The position numbers and the translations under genes are program-made. Below are positions 24,683 to 34,688 of a stretch of DNA of 64,000 bases, piece by piece. The notes under the pieces are model-generated. The model saw nothing but the letters and a program-made list of their open reading frames with translations. It was not told the DNA's origin and made no database searches. Source of the DNA: Thalassovita mangrovi (GTDB taxonomy: Bacteria; Pseudomonadota; Alphaproteobacteria; Rhodobacterales; Rhodobacteraceae); the NCBI RefSeq assembly GCF_009857745.1, contig NZ_WWEN01000003.1, positions 372,001 to 436,000 on the forward strand, given 5' to 3'. Every line of letters starts with the position of its first letter. Positions within the stretch are counted from its first letter, which is position 1.

Positions 24683-25689
24683 CGGGCAGGGCGGATTTGA
24701 TCGACGCTTTCATCGCGGGTACCGATTGGGCCGGGGCATACCGACGCCCGCTGGCGGGCGATGCGTCGAACCGGCGTTACGAACGGCTGCACCGGGACGG
24801 CGAAACGGCCGTCCTGATGGATGCGCCGCCGGAAAAGGGTGAGGACATCCGCCCCTTCACCCGGATCGCCCGGTTCCTCACCGGGCTGGGGCTGAGCGCG
24901 CCGCGCATTATCGCAGAGGATGCTGAACACGGCTTCCTGATCCTCGAAGACCTCGGCGACGACCTGTTCGCCCGCGTCATTCCGCGCGATCCCGATCTGG
25001 AAACCCCGCTTTACGAAGCCGCGACCGATGTCCTGACCCTGCTGCACCGGGCCGATCCGCCCGACCTCGATCCCTATTCCCCGCAGGTGATGACCGACAT
25101 GGCCGCGCTGGCCTGGCAATGGTACCGGGCGGGCAGCATCGGCAGCGATGAGGCGTCGGAACGGGCGTTCCGCGATGCCTTCGGGCCGATCCTCGAAACC
25201 CATGCAAGCGACCAATCGGTTCTGATCCAGCGCGATTACCACGCCGAAAACCTGCTGTGGTTGCCGGATCGTGTGGGCGAGGCGCGGGTCGGGCTGCTGG
25301 ATTTCCAGGACGCGATGACCGGCCACCGCGCCTATGACCTGGTGTCGCTGCTGCAGGATGCGCGGCGCGACGTGCCGCCCGCGATCGAGGCGGCGATGAT
25401 CGACCGCTATGTCGATCACAACGGCATCGACCCCGACATGTTCAAAACCGCCTATGCGGTGCTGGGCGCCCAGCGCAACCTGCGCATCGTCGGCGTTTTC
25501 GCGCGGCTGTGCATCCGCGACGGAAAGGCACACTATGTCGACCTGATCCCCCGGGTCTGGGACCTGATGAAACGCGATCTGGATCACCCGGCGCTGGCCC
25601 CGGTCAGACCGCTGGTGCTGGACGCGCTGCCCGAACCGACACCCGAAATCCTGCAGGAATTGAGACTGAAATGCGCCCGCAAGCCGTGA
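24679..25689 (+). CDS. amgK: Aminoglycoside phosphotransferase-fold kinase, probable MurNAc/GlcNAc anomeric kinase AmgK
   Basis: The 336-residue protein is an APH-fold sugar kinase: GDASNRRYERL nucleotide loop, DAPPEKGEDIRPF, LILEDLGDDLFARV, catalytic loop QRDYHAENLLW (about 184-193) and metal loop LLDFQDAMTGHRAYDLVSLLQDARRDV. AmgK phosphorylates recycled MurNAc at C1. The adjacent nucleotidyltransferase, overlapping by 19 bp, fits MurU, so the recycling function is supported by context. The usual catalytic pattern H-x-D appears as R-D-Y-H, as in other AmgK homologues. Confidence 0.85.
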   Translation: MTGRADLIDAFIAGTDWAGAYRRPLAGDASNRRYERLHRDGETAVLMDAPPEKGEDIRPFTRIARFLTGLGLSAPRIIAEDAEHGFLILEDLGDDLFARVIPRDPDLETPLYEAATDVLTLLHRADPPDLDPYSPQVMTDMAALAWQWYRAGSIGSDEASERAFRDAFGPILETHASDQSVLIQRDYHAENLLWLPDRVGEARVGLLDFQDAMTGHRAYDLVSLLQDARRDVPPAIEAAMIDRYVDHNGIDPDMFKTAYAVLGAQRNLRIVGVFARLCIRDGKAHYVDLIPRVWDLMKRDLDHPALAPVRPLVLDALPEPTPEILQELRLKCARKP

Positions 25690-26357
25690 TGCTGTTCGCC
25701 GCTGGCTTTGGCACCCGGATGGGGGCGCTGACGGCGGAAAGACCCAAACCCCTGATCGAGGTCGCGGGCCGTCCGCTGATCGATCACGCGCTGGATTTCG
25801 TCGACGCTTTCGGCGCCGAAACGGTGGTGGCCAACCTGCATTACAAATCCGACATGCTGCGCGCCCACCTGGCCGGGCGCGCCATCGGGTTTTCCGAGGA
25901 ACAGCCCGATATCCTGGAAACCGGCGGCGGGCTACGCGCCGCGCTGCCGATGTTGGGGCAGGGGCCGGTGATGACGATGAATACCGACGCGGTATGGAAC
26001 GGGCCGAACCCACTGAGCCTGCTGGCCGAAGCCTGGGACCCCGACCGGATGGATGCGCTGCTGATCTGCATCCCGCGCGCGCAGGCCGTCGGCCATGCCG
26101 GGCAGGGCGATTTCATCGCCGACGATCAGGGCCGCCTGACCCGTGGCCCCGGCGCGATCTATGGCGGCGTGCAGATCGTGAAGACCGAGGGGCTGAGCGA
26201 TATCGAGGACGAGGCGTTTTCGCTTAACCTGCTGTGGAACAGGATGCTGGATGAAAACCGTCTGTTCGGTCTGACCTACCCGGGCCAATGGTGCGACGTG
26301 GGCCGCCCCGAAGGGATCGAACTGGCCGAACGCATGGTGGGGTTCAGCGATGTTTGA
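25671..26357 (+). CDS. murU: Nucleotidyltransferase, probable MurNAc-1-phosphate uridylyltransferase MurU
   Basis: The 228-residue protein has the sugar-nucleotidyltransferase signature FAAGFGTRMGALTAERPKPLIEVAGRPLIDH, MNTDAVWNG (metal Asp) and a C-terminal WCDVGRPEGIELAE. With AmgK it forms UDP-MurNAc directly from salvaged MurNAc, bypassing MurA and so bypassing fosfomycin-sensitive synthesis (known for the family). The start at 25671 lies inside the amgK end, and the stop overlaps addB by 8 bp. This tight packing indicates one operon. Confidence 0.85.
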   Translation: MRPQAVMLFAAGFGTRMGALTAERPKPLIEVAGRPLIDHALDFVDAFGAETVVANLHYKSDMLRAHLAGRAIGFSEEQPDILETGGGLRAALPMLGQGPVMTMNTDAVWNGPNPLSLLAEAWDPDRMDALLICIPRAQAVGHAGQGDFIADDQGRLTRGPGAIYGGVQIVKTEGLSDIEDEAFSLNLLWNRMLDENRLFGLTYPGQWCDVGRPEGIELAERMVGFSDV

Positions 26358-29283
26358 CCCATCCAAGCCGCGCATCTTCGGCATCCCGTCGGGGTCGGAT
26401 TTCCCGAAAGTCCTGGTCGAGGGGTTGATGCAACGCCACGGCGATGCCCCGCCTGAGGACCTGGCGCGCGCCACGCTGATGGTGAACACGCGGCGGATGG
26501 CGCGGCGCATCCGCGACCTGTTCGATGCCGGCCCGGCGCTGCTGCTGCCGCGCATCGGGCTGGTCACCGATCCGGCGATGGGCCGTGTCCTGCCCGACAT
26601 TCCCGATGCCGTATCGCCGCTGCGCCGCCGGCTGGAAGTGGCGCAGCTGGTGTCGCGCCTGCTCGACAGCCAGCCCGATCTGGCGCCGCGCGCCTCGCTT
26701 TATGACCTCTCCGACAGCCTTGCCGCCCTGATGGACGAAATGCAGGGCGAAGGGGTGGCCCCGGACGTTCTGCGCAACCTCGATGTCAGCGATGAATCCG
26801 GCCACTGGAAACGCGCGCTCAACTTCCTCGACATCGTGCAGCACTATTTCGAAGACAGCATTGATGCCCCCGACAGCGAAACCCGCGCCCGGATGATCGT
26901 CACCGCGCTGACCGGGGACTGGGCCGCAAACCCGCCGCAAACCCCGCTGATCGTCGCCGGGTCCACCGGATCGCGCGGCACCACGATGCTGCTGATGAAG
27001 GCGGTGGCGAAGCTGCCGCAGGGCGCGATCGTGCTGCCCGGCTTCGATTTCGACATGCCGCTTTCCGGCTGGGACGATCTGGATGATGCTTTGGCGGCCG
27101 AAGATCACCCGCAATACCGGTTCCGCAAGCTGATGAACGAGCTGGGCATCGGCCCGCAGGACGTGCAGCCCTGGACGGATACCCCCGCACCCTGCCCGCC
27201 GCGCAACCGTCTGCTGTCGCTGGCGCTGCGCCCGGCCCCGGTGACCGACCGCTGGCTGGAAGAAGGCCCGCAGTTGCAGGACCTCGACCAGGCCTGCGCC
27301 GACCTGACCGTGATCGAGGCGCAATCGCAACGCGACGAAGCGCTGGCCATCGCCCTGCGCCTGCGCCGCGCCGCCGATGAGGGCATCACCGCCGCGCTGA
27401 TCACCCCCGACCGGATGCTGACCCGGCAGGTGACCTCGGCGCTGGACCGCTGGGGCATCGTGCCCGACGATTCCGCCGGCACGCCGTTGCAACTGTCGCC
27501 GCCGGGGCGCTTCCTGCGACATGTTTCGGCGCTGTTTCACCGCAAGCTGACCTCTGAATCGCTGCTGACGCTGCTGATGCACCCGCTGACCCATTCGGGC
27601 GGCGAACGTGGCCCGCACCTGCTGCTGACCCGTGAACTGGAGCTGCATATCCGCCGCACCGGAATGCCGTTTCCCGACCCCGTCCAGATGCGCGCCTGGG
27701 CCGCCGTGATCGACAGGCCGATGGCCGTGGCGTGGATGGAATGGCTGATCGAGAATTTCATTGACAAGGATACGGGCGGCGAAATCGCCCTGACCGATCA
27801 TGTCGAACGTCACATGATCCTGGCCGAAGCCATCGCCAATGGCAGCGCACCGTCGGGCGACAGCGCGCTTTGGTCCGGCGATTCCGGGCTGGCGGCGCAG
27901 GGCGTGGTGGCGACGCTGAGCGGCGAGGCGGAACATGGCGGCATCCTGTCGGCATCGGATTACGCCGACATGTTCGGTGCGATCCTGTCGCAGGGCGAGG
28001 TCCGCAACCCCGATGAACCGCATCCCAAGATCCTGATCTGGGGCACGTTGGAGGCCCGGGTGCAGGGCGCCGACCTGGTGATCCTCGGCGGTCTGAACGA
28101 AGGCAGCTGGCCTGAAATGCCCAACCCCGACCCGTGGCTGAACCGCCGGATGCGGCATGACGCGGGTCTGTTGCTGCCCGAACGCCGCATCGGTCTGTCG
28201 GCGCATGATTTCCAACAGGCGGCGGGCGCGCCGCAAGTCTGGATGACACGATCGGTCCGGTCCGATGACGCCGAAACCGTGCCGTCGCGCTGGCTGAACC
28301 GGATGACCAACCTGCTGAACGGCTTGCCGGGGCAGGGCGGCGATGTGGCGCTGGCCGGTGCCCGCGCGCGCGGCGATGAATGGCTGGCGCTGGCGCGCAA
28401 GCTGGAAGAACCGGGAACGACCCCCGCCGCACCGCGACCCTCGCCGCGCCCGCCGGTTGCGTCCCGGCCCAACCGGCTGTCGGTCACCGAAATCAAACGT
28501 CTGATCCGCGATCCTTACGCCATCTATGCTCGTCACGTGCTGCGGCTGCGACCGCTGGACCCGCTGATGCGCGCGCCCGACGCCTTGCTGCGCGGGATCG
28601 TCACCCATTCGGTGCTGGAACGGTTCATCCACGAATGCCGCGCCGATCCGGCAGCGCTGACCGCGCAGCGGCTCAATGAGATTGCAGACACTGTTCTGGC
28701 CCAAAACGTGCCCTGGCCCGATATCCGCGCGCTTTGGGCGGCGCGGATCGGGCGCATCGCGGACTGGTTCGTCGCCTCGGAAAAGGAACGTCAGGCCCGC
28801 GCAGTGCCGACCTATTTCGAAGAAAAGGGCGAGGTCGGTATCGACGGCATCGATTTCACCCTGGTGGGCAAGGCCGACCGTATCGACATGGATGATATGG
28901 GCCGCGCCCATATCTATGACTACAAGACCGGCGCGCCGCCCAGCGCCAAGCAGCAGCGGATTTTCGACAAGCAGCTTCTGCTGGAAGCGGCGATGATTTC
29001 GCGCGGCGGTTTCCCCGATATCGGACTGGCCGATGTGGCCGAGGCGACATTCATCGGGCTGGGATCGAAACCGGCGGAAGTTGCCGCGCCGCTTGAGGAC
29101 GAACCGGTCGAACAGGTCTGGGACAAGTTCGAAACCCTGATCCAAAGCTATTTCCAGCCCGAACAGGGCTACACGGCGCGGCGCGCCCTGTTCAAGGACA
29201 GCGACATTTCCGATTACGACCAGCTGTCGCGCTTCGGCGAATGGGATGTCACCTCAGAGCCCGAACCGGAGGACCTGTCATGA
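26350..29283 (+). CDS. addB: Double-strand break repair protein AddB
   Basis: The 977-residue protein is the non-motor subunit of AddAB, which resects DNA ends for RecA loading. It shows the alphaproteobacterial AddB layout: an inactivated helicase-like core without a Walker A loop, and a C-terminal PD-(D/E)XK nuclease, GKADRID...YDYKTGAPPSAKQQRIFDKQLLLEAAM. The four-cysteine iron-sulfur cluster of Bacillus AddB is not visible around the nuclease. It overlaps murU by 8 bp and addA by ATGA, securing equal synthesis of the two subunits. Confidence 0.93.
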   Translation: MFDPSKPRIFGIPSGSDFPKVLVEGLMQRHGDAPPEDLARATLMVNTRRMARRIRDLFDAGPALLLPRIGLVTDPAMGRVLPDIPDAVSPLRRRLEVAQLVSRLLDSQPDLAPRASLYDLSDSLAALMDEMQGEGVAPDVLRNLDVSDESGHWKRALNFLDIVQHYFEDSIDAPDSETRARMIVTALTGDWAANPPQTPLIVAGSTGSRGTTMLLMKAVAKLPQGAIVLPGFDFDMPLSGWDDLDDALAAEDHPQYRFRKLMNELGIGPQDVQPWTDTPAPCPPRNRLLSLALRPAPVTDRWLEEGPQLQDLDQACADLTVIEAQSQRDEALAIALRLRRAADEGITAALITPDRMLTRQVTSALDRWGIVPDDSAGTPLQLSPPGRFLRHVSALFHRKLTSESLLTLLMHPLTHSGGERGPHLLLTRELELHIRRTGMPFPDPVQMRAWAAVIDRPMAVAWMEWLIENFIDKDTGGEIALTDHVERHMILAEAIANGSAPSGDSALWSGDSGLAAQGVVATLSGEAEHGGILSASDYADMFGAILSQGEVRNPDEPHPKILIWGTLEARVQGADLVILGGLNEGSWPEMPNPDPWLNRRMRHDAGLLLPERRIGLSAHDFQQAAGAPQVWMTRSVRSDDAETVPSRWLNRMTNLLNGLPGQGGDVALAGARARGDEWLALARKLEEPGTTPAAPRPSPRPPVASRPNRLSVTEIKRLIRDPYAIYARHVLRLRPLDPLMRAPDALLRGIVTHSVLERFIHECRADPAALTAQRLNEIADTVLAQNVPWPDIRALWAARIGRIADWFVASEKERQARAVPTYFEEKGEVGIDGIDFTLVGKADRIDMDDMGRAHIYDYKTGAPPSAKQQRIFDKQLLLEAAMISRGGFPDIGLADVAEATFIGLGSKPAEVAAPLEDEPVEQVWDKFETLIQSYFQPEQGYTARRALFKDSDISDYDQLSRFGEWDVTSEPEPEDLS

Positions 29284-32200
29284 CCCCCCGCAACGAGGCC
29301 ACCGAAAAGCAGGTTCAGGCGGCGCGCCCGAAACATTCCACATGGCTGGCCGCCAATGCCGGGTCGGGCAAGACCCGGGTTCTGACCGACCGGGTGGCGC
29401 GGCTGCTGCTGGAAAAGGTGCAGCCGCAGCATATCCTGTGCCTGACCTATACCAAGGCCGCGGCGAGCGAGATGCAGAACCGGCTGTTCAAGCGCCTGGG
29501 CGAATGGGCGATGCTGGCCGATGACAAGCTGCGGCTGCAATTGCTGGATCTGGGCGTTCCGGGCAGCATCAGTGACGAAGACCTGCGCAACGCCCGCACC
29601 CTGTTCGCCCGCGCCATCGAAACGCCGGGCGGGTTGAAGATCCAGACGATCCACTCGTTCTGTTCCTCGCTGCTGCGCCGTTTCCCGCTGGAAGCCCGCG
29701 TCAGCCCGCAATTCGCGGAAATGGAGGATCGCGCGGCGGCGCTATTGCGCGCCGAGATCGTGCAGGACCTGGCCGACGGGCGTGACGCCCCGGTAATCCG
29801 CCGCGTCGCGCATCATTTCACCGGCGAGGATTTCGAAAGCCTCACCGCCTCGATCGTGCATCAGCGCGCGTCGCTGCAAACCCCGCTGGGGCCGGACGAT
29901 TGCCTGCAACTGTTCGATCTGGACCCCGGTTTCGACGAAGAGGCGCTGCAATCGCTGGTCTTCCTCGGCGATGAGGAGGATTTGCTGCGCGACGTGATCG
30001 CGGCGCTGGAAACCGGCAAGTCGAGCGATGCCAAGGCCGCCGCCAAGTTGCGGCTGATCGGGCGGCTGGACCTATCCGCCCTACCCATGCTGGAAGACGT
30101 GTTCCTGTTCGGGGCAAGCGCAAAATCGCCGTTTGGGGCCAAGATAGGGTCTTTCCCGACCAAGGATCTGCGCGAATCCATGGGCGCGCTGCTGCCCCGG
30201 CTGGAAAACCTGATGCGCCGGGTCGAAGACGCGCGAAACCGGCGGCTGTCGCTGTCGGCGGCGCGCAAGACCCATGCGTTGCAGGATTTCGCCCGCATCT
30301 TCCTGCCCGCCTATGAGGCGCGCAAGCAGCAGATGGGGTGGCTCGACTTCGACGACCTGATCCTGAAGGCGCGCGACCTGCTGACCGATCCGGCGGTGGC
30401 GGCCTGGGTTCTCTATCGCCTCGACGGCGGTATCGACCACATCCTGGTGGACGAGGCGCAGGATACCAGCCCTGCCCAATGGAAGGTGATCGAACTGCTG
30501 GCGCAGGAATTCACCTCCGGGTCCGGGGCACGGTCGCAGGTGGAACGCACGATTTTCGTGGTCGGCGACAAGAAACAATCGATCTATTCCTTCCAGGGCG
30601 CCGATCCGGGCGAATTCGACCGGATGCAGGCGGAATTCGCCGCGCGTCTGGCCACCACCGAACGGCCGCTGAACGAGATGGAGCTGCAATTCAGCTTCCG
30701 GTCGTCCCACGCGATCCTGTCGCTGGTGGACGAGGTGTTCAAAGGCCGCGAAGCATCCGGGTTCCATACCGGGTCGGAACACCGGGCGTTCAAGGACAAG
30801 ATGTCGGGGCGGGTCGATCTGTGGCCGGTGGTGGACAAGACCGGCGAGGAAGAAGACGACGATTGGGCCGCGCCGGTGGACCGGCTGGGCGTCAAGCATC
30901 ACACCGTTTTGCTGGCCGAACGGATCGCCCGGCAGATCCGCGCGATGATCGACCAGAAAGAGACTATTCCGGCGGAAATCGGCCATTCCGGCGAATACAA
31001 CATGCGCCCGGTCAGCGAAGGCGATTTCCTGATCCTGGTGCAGCGCCGGTCGGACCTGTTCGCGGAAATCATCCGCGCCTGCAAGGAACAGGGGCTGGCC
31101 ATCGCCGGGGCCGACCGGCTGAAGGTCGGCGCGGAACTGGCGGTGCGCGATCTGGCCGCGCTAATGAGCTTCCTTGCCACCCCCGAGGACAGCTATTACT
31201 TGGCCGTCGCTTTGAAATCGCCGCTGTTCGGCTGGGACGAACAGAAACTGTTCGACTTCGCCCATCGCCGCACCGAAAAACACCTGTGGGAAACCTTCCG
31301 CCACCGGCAGGAGGATATCCCCGAGGTGATGGAGGTGCTGAACGACCTGCGCGGCAAGGCCGATTACCTGCGCCCCTATGACTTGATCGAACGCATCCTG
31401 ACCCGCCATGACGGGCGGCGCAAATTGCTGGCGCGGCTGGGGGCCGAGGCCGAAGATGGCATCAACGCCTTCCTCTCCCAGGCCTTGGCCTATGAACGCA
31501 GCGCGATTCCCAGCCTGATCGGGTTCCTGCAATGGATGGAAACCGACGAACTGGAAATCAAGCGGCAGATGGACAGCGCGGGCGACCGTATCCGGGTGAT
31601 GACGGTGCATGGCGCCAAGGGGCTGGAAGCGCCGATCGTGATCCTGCCCGACACCGGAAAACGCAACGTGCAGCTGCGCGACGAAGTTCTGGCCGACGAG
31701 GGTCAGGTGATGTGGCGCACCGGCAGCGGCCAGATGCCGGACCGGATGCAGGCGGCGCGCGACAAACGCATCGCCGCCGAGGAGGCCGAGCGCGACCGGC
31801 TTTTGTACGTCGCGATGACGCGGGCGGAAAAATGGCTGATCGTGGCGGCGGCGGGCGATCTGGGGACAGACGGGGCAAGCTGGTACAGCAAGATCGGCAA
31901 GGCGATGGAACGGATGGCGGCAGAAGCGCAGGACTTCCCCTTCGGTCCCGGTCTGCGACTGAGCCACGGCGATTGGGGCGGCGACATTGTCGCCGCGCCG
32001 AAACGGGCCGAGGTGGAGGATGTCGTTCTGCCCGATTGGGCCCGCAGCACCGCCGCAACGCCGGAACCGATTGCCAAGACGCTCAGCCCCTCGACCGACC
32101 TTGGCGGCGCCAAGGCCCTGCCAGGCGAGGATAACCTGGACGAAGAAGCAGCCAAGAAACGCGGGCGGCAGATTCACCTGCTGCTGGAACACCTGCCCGA

Positions 32201-32666
32201 GGCAGATCAAGCGGATTGGCCCGACCTGGCCGCGAAGCTGCTGTCGCGCGGGGCCGACGCGGCGGGGGAGGATGAGCTTCCCGCGCTACTGGAAGAAGCG
32301 ACCCGGGTGCTGACCAATCCCGATCTGCGACCGCTCTTCACCGATACCGCGCTGGCCGAGGTGCCGGTCACGGCTACGCTCGACGCCTTGGGCGGGCAGC
32401 GCATCCACGGCACCATCGACCGGTTGATCGTCGGTGAAAAAACCGTGATGGCGGTGGATTTCAAAACCAACGCTGTGACGCCGGAAAACCCCGAAGATTG
32501 CCCGCTTGGCCTGATCCGGCAGATGGCGGCCTATGCCGATGCTTTGACAAGGATTTATCCCAATAAGGACGTGCAGACCGCGCTGCTGTGGACCCGCACG
32601 GCGCGGCTGATGCCGCTGCCCGGGACGCTGCTGACACATTCGCTCGAAACGATCTGTCCGACTTGA
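29280..32666 (+). CDS. addA: Double-strand break repair helicase-nuclease AddA
   Basis: The 1128-residue UvrD-like helicase and nuclease has Walker A ANAGSGKTRVLTDRVARLLL near residue 24, LCLTYTKAAASEMQNRL (motif Ia), ILVDEAQDTSPAQW (Walker B), VVGDKKQSIYSFQGADP (motif III), VMTVHGAKGLEAPIVIL (motif V) and LLYVAMTRAEKWLI (motif VI). Its C-terminal nuclease reads VMAVDFKTN...LIRQMAAYADALT. The start at 29280 comes from the ATGA overlap with addB. A copy of the recurrent motif AGAGACTATTCC lies at 30959-30970. Confidence 0.96.
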   Translation: MTPRNEATEKQVQAARPKHSTWLAANAGSGKTRVLTDRVARLLLEKVQPQHILCLTYTKAAASEMQNRLFKRLGEWAMLADDKLRLQLLDLGVPGSISDEDLRNARTLFARAIETPGGLKIQTIHSFCSSLLRRFPLEARVSPQFAEMEDRAAALLRAEIVQDLADGRDAPVIRRVAHHFTGEDFESLTASIVHQRASLQTPLGPDDCLQLFDLDPGFDEEALQSLVFLGDEEDLLRDVIAALETGKSSDAKAAAKLRLIGRLDLSALPMLEDVFLFGASAKSPFGAKIGSFPTKDLRESMGALLPRLENLMRRVEDARNRRLSLSAARKTHALQDFARIFLPAYEARKQQMGWLDFDDLILKARDLLTDPAVAAWVLYRLDGGIDHILVDEAQDTSPAQWKVIELLAQEFTSGSGARSQVERTIFVVGDKKQSIYSFQGADPGEFDRMQAEFAARLATTERPLNEMELQFSFRSSHAILSLVDEVFKGREASGFHTGSEHRAFKDKMSGRVDLWPVVDKTGEEEDDDWAAPVDRLGVKHHTVLLAERIARQIRAMIDQKETIPAEIGHSGEYNMRPVSEGDFLILVQRRSDLFAEIIRACKEQGLAIAGADRLKVGAELAVRDLAALMSFLATPEDSYYLAVALKSPLFGWDEQKLFDFAHRRTEKHLWETFRHRQEDIPEVMEVLNDLRGKADYLRPYDLIERILTRHDGRRKLLARLGAEAEDGINAFLSQALAYERSAIPSLIGFLQWMETDELEIKRQMDSAGDRIRVMTVHGAKGLEAPIVILPDTGKRNVQLRDEVLADEGQVMWRTGSGQMPDRMQAARDKRIAAEEAERDRLLYVAMTRAEKWLIVAAAGDLGTDGASWYSKIGKAMERMAAEAQDFPFGPGLRLSHGDWGGDIVAAPKRAEVEDVVLPDWARSTAATPEPIAKTLSPSTDLGGAKALPGEDNLDEEAAKKRGRQIHLLLEHLPEADQADWPDLAAKLLSRGADAAGEDELPALLEEATRVLTNPDLRPLFTDTALAEVPVTATLDALGGQRIHGTIDRLIVGEKTVMAVDFKTNAVTPENPEDCPLGLIRQMAAYADALTRIYPNKDVQTALLWTRTARLMPLPGTLLTHSLETICPT

Positions 32667-32721
32667 CGATTTCGGGTTCCAAACCTAGTTTTGCAGCAAC
32701 CCAATTTTCAGGAGAAACCAA

Positions 32722-33042
32722 ATGGGCACCGTAGCCGTTACCGACGCAACCTTCGACGCCGAAGTGAAGAATTCCGACATCCCCGTCGTGGTGGATTTCT
32801 GGGCTGAATGGTGCGGCCCCTGCAAGCAGATCGGCCCGGCCCTGGAAGAACTGGCCGCCGAACTGGAAGGCAAGGTGAAGATCGCCAAGGTCGACGTGGA
32901 CAGCAACCCGAGCTCCGCCGCCGCCATGGGCATCCGCGGCATCCCGGCGCTGTTCATCTTCAAGGACGGCCAGGTCGTGTCGAACCGCGCCGGCGCAGCA
33001 CCCAAGGCCGCGCTGCAAAGCTGGATCGAATCCTCGATCTGA
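32722..33042 (+). CDS. trxA: Thioredoxin
   Basis: The 106-residue classical thioredoxin has active site WCGPC at 30-34 within [23 protein letters not shown], the cis-Pro loop [14 protein letters not shown] and the typical length. It reduces disulfides in the cytoplasm, for example in ribonucleotide reductase. A strong CAGGAG site precedes the ATG. It lies 55 bp after addA, so it may be read through from the repair operon and also have its own promoter. A strong terminator follows. Confidence 0.98.
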   Translation: MGTVAVTDATFDAEVKNSDIPVVVDFWAEWCGPCKQIGPALEELAAELEGKVKIAKVDVDSNPSSAAAMGIRGIPALFIFKDGQVVSNRAGAAPKAALQSWIESSI

Positions 33043-33066
33043 TCGGTTGCCGATACCGAATTGACG

Positions 33067-33096
33067 AAAACCCCGGTGCTTGCGCCGGGGTTTTTC
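33067..33096 (+). terminator. Rho-independent terminator after trxA
   Basis: AAAACCCCGG, loop TGCTTGCG, CCGGGGTTTT, then TC: a perfect 10 bp stem with the T-run built into the descending arm. The A-run on the other side makes it potentially bidirectional, so it would also end the convergent gene at 33115. Confidence 0.9.
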
Positions 33097-33114
33097 TTTG
33101 CGAGGCCGTGAACG

Positions 33115-34032
33115 CTAAACCGGCCATCCGCCCCGCCGCAGCGCCTGGCGGATCTTGTTCTTGGCCTTGGGCGTACCGGCATTGATCGACATCTTCTGCC
33201 AGAACCACCAGATATAGCGCGCGTAATCGGGTGTTTCAGCCAGCACGGTTTCAAACGCCCGATCCAGCCCCTGCCGGTACACATCCGCCGCGACATGGTG
33301 GAAATCCACCCGCGCGAACAACACGCAGGGCTTGCCGAAGAAATAGCCGTTGAAGGCGGCGCTGGAATTCTGCGTCACCACGTAATCGCAGCGTTGCAGC
33401 ATCTCGACCATATCCACCTCCTGCACCGTCAGGCGCGGGAAGCGGGCCGCCAGCGCATCCAGCTTGGAAATTTCCGAGGCCGTATAATGTTCCTTCGGGT
33501 GCAGCGTCGCGATTACCCGGCGCGACGGATCGTGCTGCAGGGTGGACACCAGCATTTCAAGCGGTGAACAGGTCTGGAACGACCGCCGTTCGGTCAGCCG
33601 CCCCTGCAACGGGGCATAGATGATGCCGTCGCGGGTTACCTGTTCCGCCGCGTCGCCGAACAGCCGCTTGCGCCAGAACCCATAGAACCGCTGCGCTTCG
33701 GTGTCGTCGATCCTGTCCGGGTCGAACCGGGTGTTCGCCACCCGCCAATCCCAGCGTTTCGTCGTCGGTTCGATCTGCCAGAACGGATAGTGATAGACCC
33801 GGCGGAAGGTTAGCGCGCGTTCCCCCTCCGGTTCGTCCATGTGGAACAGACGGTATCCGGGCCGGTTCACGCTGTCGGCGCGTTCGCGCAGGGAATTGCC
33901 GTTGAAACCGACGCTGAACCCGGCCTCTTCGACAACCTCAACGATCTTGGCGATGAAATTATGCTTGCCTTCCCGGGCGCTTTTTAAAAGCTCGGGTTCA
34001 AGATAGAAATCGAGGTGTGTAGGACTGCTCAT
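33115..34032 (-). CDS. Capsule-polysaccharide/Kdo-transferase-like hypothetical protein
   Basis: The 305-residue protein is not confidently assigned. Its second half resembles the nucleotide-sugar half of capsule Kdo-transferase-type enzymes: [15 protein letters not shown] followed by [39 protein letters not shown]. The N-S-S-x-x-F-x-x-x-x-x-G-K-P pattern is typical of such glycosyltransferases. The N-terminus contains [31 protein letters not shown]. The start [13 protein letters not shown] at 34032 is preferred over an in-frame upstream start at 34068. It stands alone, divergent from hslV. Confidence 0.6.
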   Translation of the reverse strand: MSSPTHLDFYLEPELLKSAREGKHNFIAKIVEVVEEAGFSVGFNGNSLRERADSVNRPGYRLFHMDEPEGERALTFRRVYHYPFWQIEPTTKRWDWRVANTRFDPDRIDDTEAQRFYGFWRKRLFGDAAEQVTRDGIIYAPLQGRLTERRSFQTCSPLEMLVSTLQHDPSRRVIATLHPKEHYTASEISKLDALAARFPRLTVQEVDMVEMLQRCDYVVTQNSSAAFNGYFFGKPCVLFARVDFHHVAADVYRQGLDRAFETVLAETPDYARYIWWFWQKMSINAGTPKAKNKIRQALRRGGWPV

Positions 34033-34130
34033 GGATGGAAAGCTACCGGGCGCAACCGGGGCGGGCAAGCGCTACCCTTGTGCCGCCGCGCGCCAGCTTC
34101 CATATAGGCGGCAACGACAGGAGGCATCGC

Positions 34131-34688
34131 ATGGCTGAGGATAAATTCCCCGGATGGCACGGCACCACCATCATCGGCGTCAAGAAGGGCGGCGAAGTGG
34201 TGATCGCGGGCGACGGGCAGGTTTCACTGGGTCAGACCGTGATCAAGGGCACCGCGCGCAAGGTGCGCAGGCTGTCCCCCGGCGGCTATGACGTGGTGGC
34301 GGGCTTTGCCGGATCGACCGCCGATGCCTTCACCCTGCTGGAACGGCTTGAGGCGAAACTGGAAGCGACCCCCGGTCAGCTGGCCCGCGCCAGCGTGGAA
34401 CTGGCCAAGGATTGGCGCACCGACAAATACCTGCAAAAGCTCGAAGCGATGCTGATCGTCACCGACGGCGCGGAAATGTTCGTGATCACCGGCGCGGGCG
34501 ACGTGCTGGAACCCGAACATGACGTCACCGCCATCGGGTCGGGCGGCAATTACGCCCTAGCCGCCGCACGCGGCATGATGGACAGCGACATGAGCGCCGA
34601 AGACATCGCCCGCAAGGCGATGGCGATCGCCGCCGATATCTGCGTCTACACCAACGGCAATTTGACGGTGGAGACGATCCGCAAATGA
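34131..34688 (+). CDS. hslV: ATP-dependent protease subunit HslV (ClpQ)
   Basis: The 185-residue proteasome-like peptidase is processed before Thr12 ([32 protein letters not shown]), which becomes the catalytic N-terminal Thr. [17 protein letters not shown] and [28 protein letters not shown] are diagnostic. The ribosome-binding site CAGGAGG fixes the ATG at 34131. HslV double hexamers work with HslU, encoded 1.1 kb downstream and separated from it by one membrane-protein gene. Confidence 0.97.
   Translation: MAEDKFPGWHGTTIIGVKKGGEVVIAGDGQVSLGQTVIKGTARKVRRLSPGGYDVVAGFAGSTADAFTLLERLEAKLEATPGQLARASVELAKDWRTDKYLQKLEAMLIVTDGAEMFVITGAGDVLEPEHDVTAIGSGGNYALAAARGMMDSDMSAEDIARKAMAIAADICVYTNGNLTVETIRK

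Noticed and set aside
26344-29145. A 933-codon open frame antisense to addB
   Set aside because: Low-complexity, Gln/His/Arg-rich translation typical of GC-rich antisense. addB itself has clear nuclease motifs and operon overlaps.
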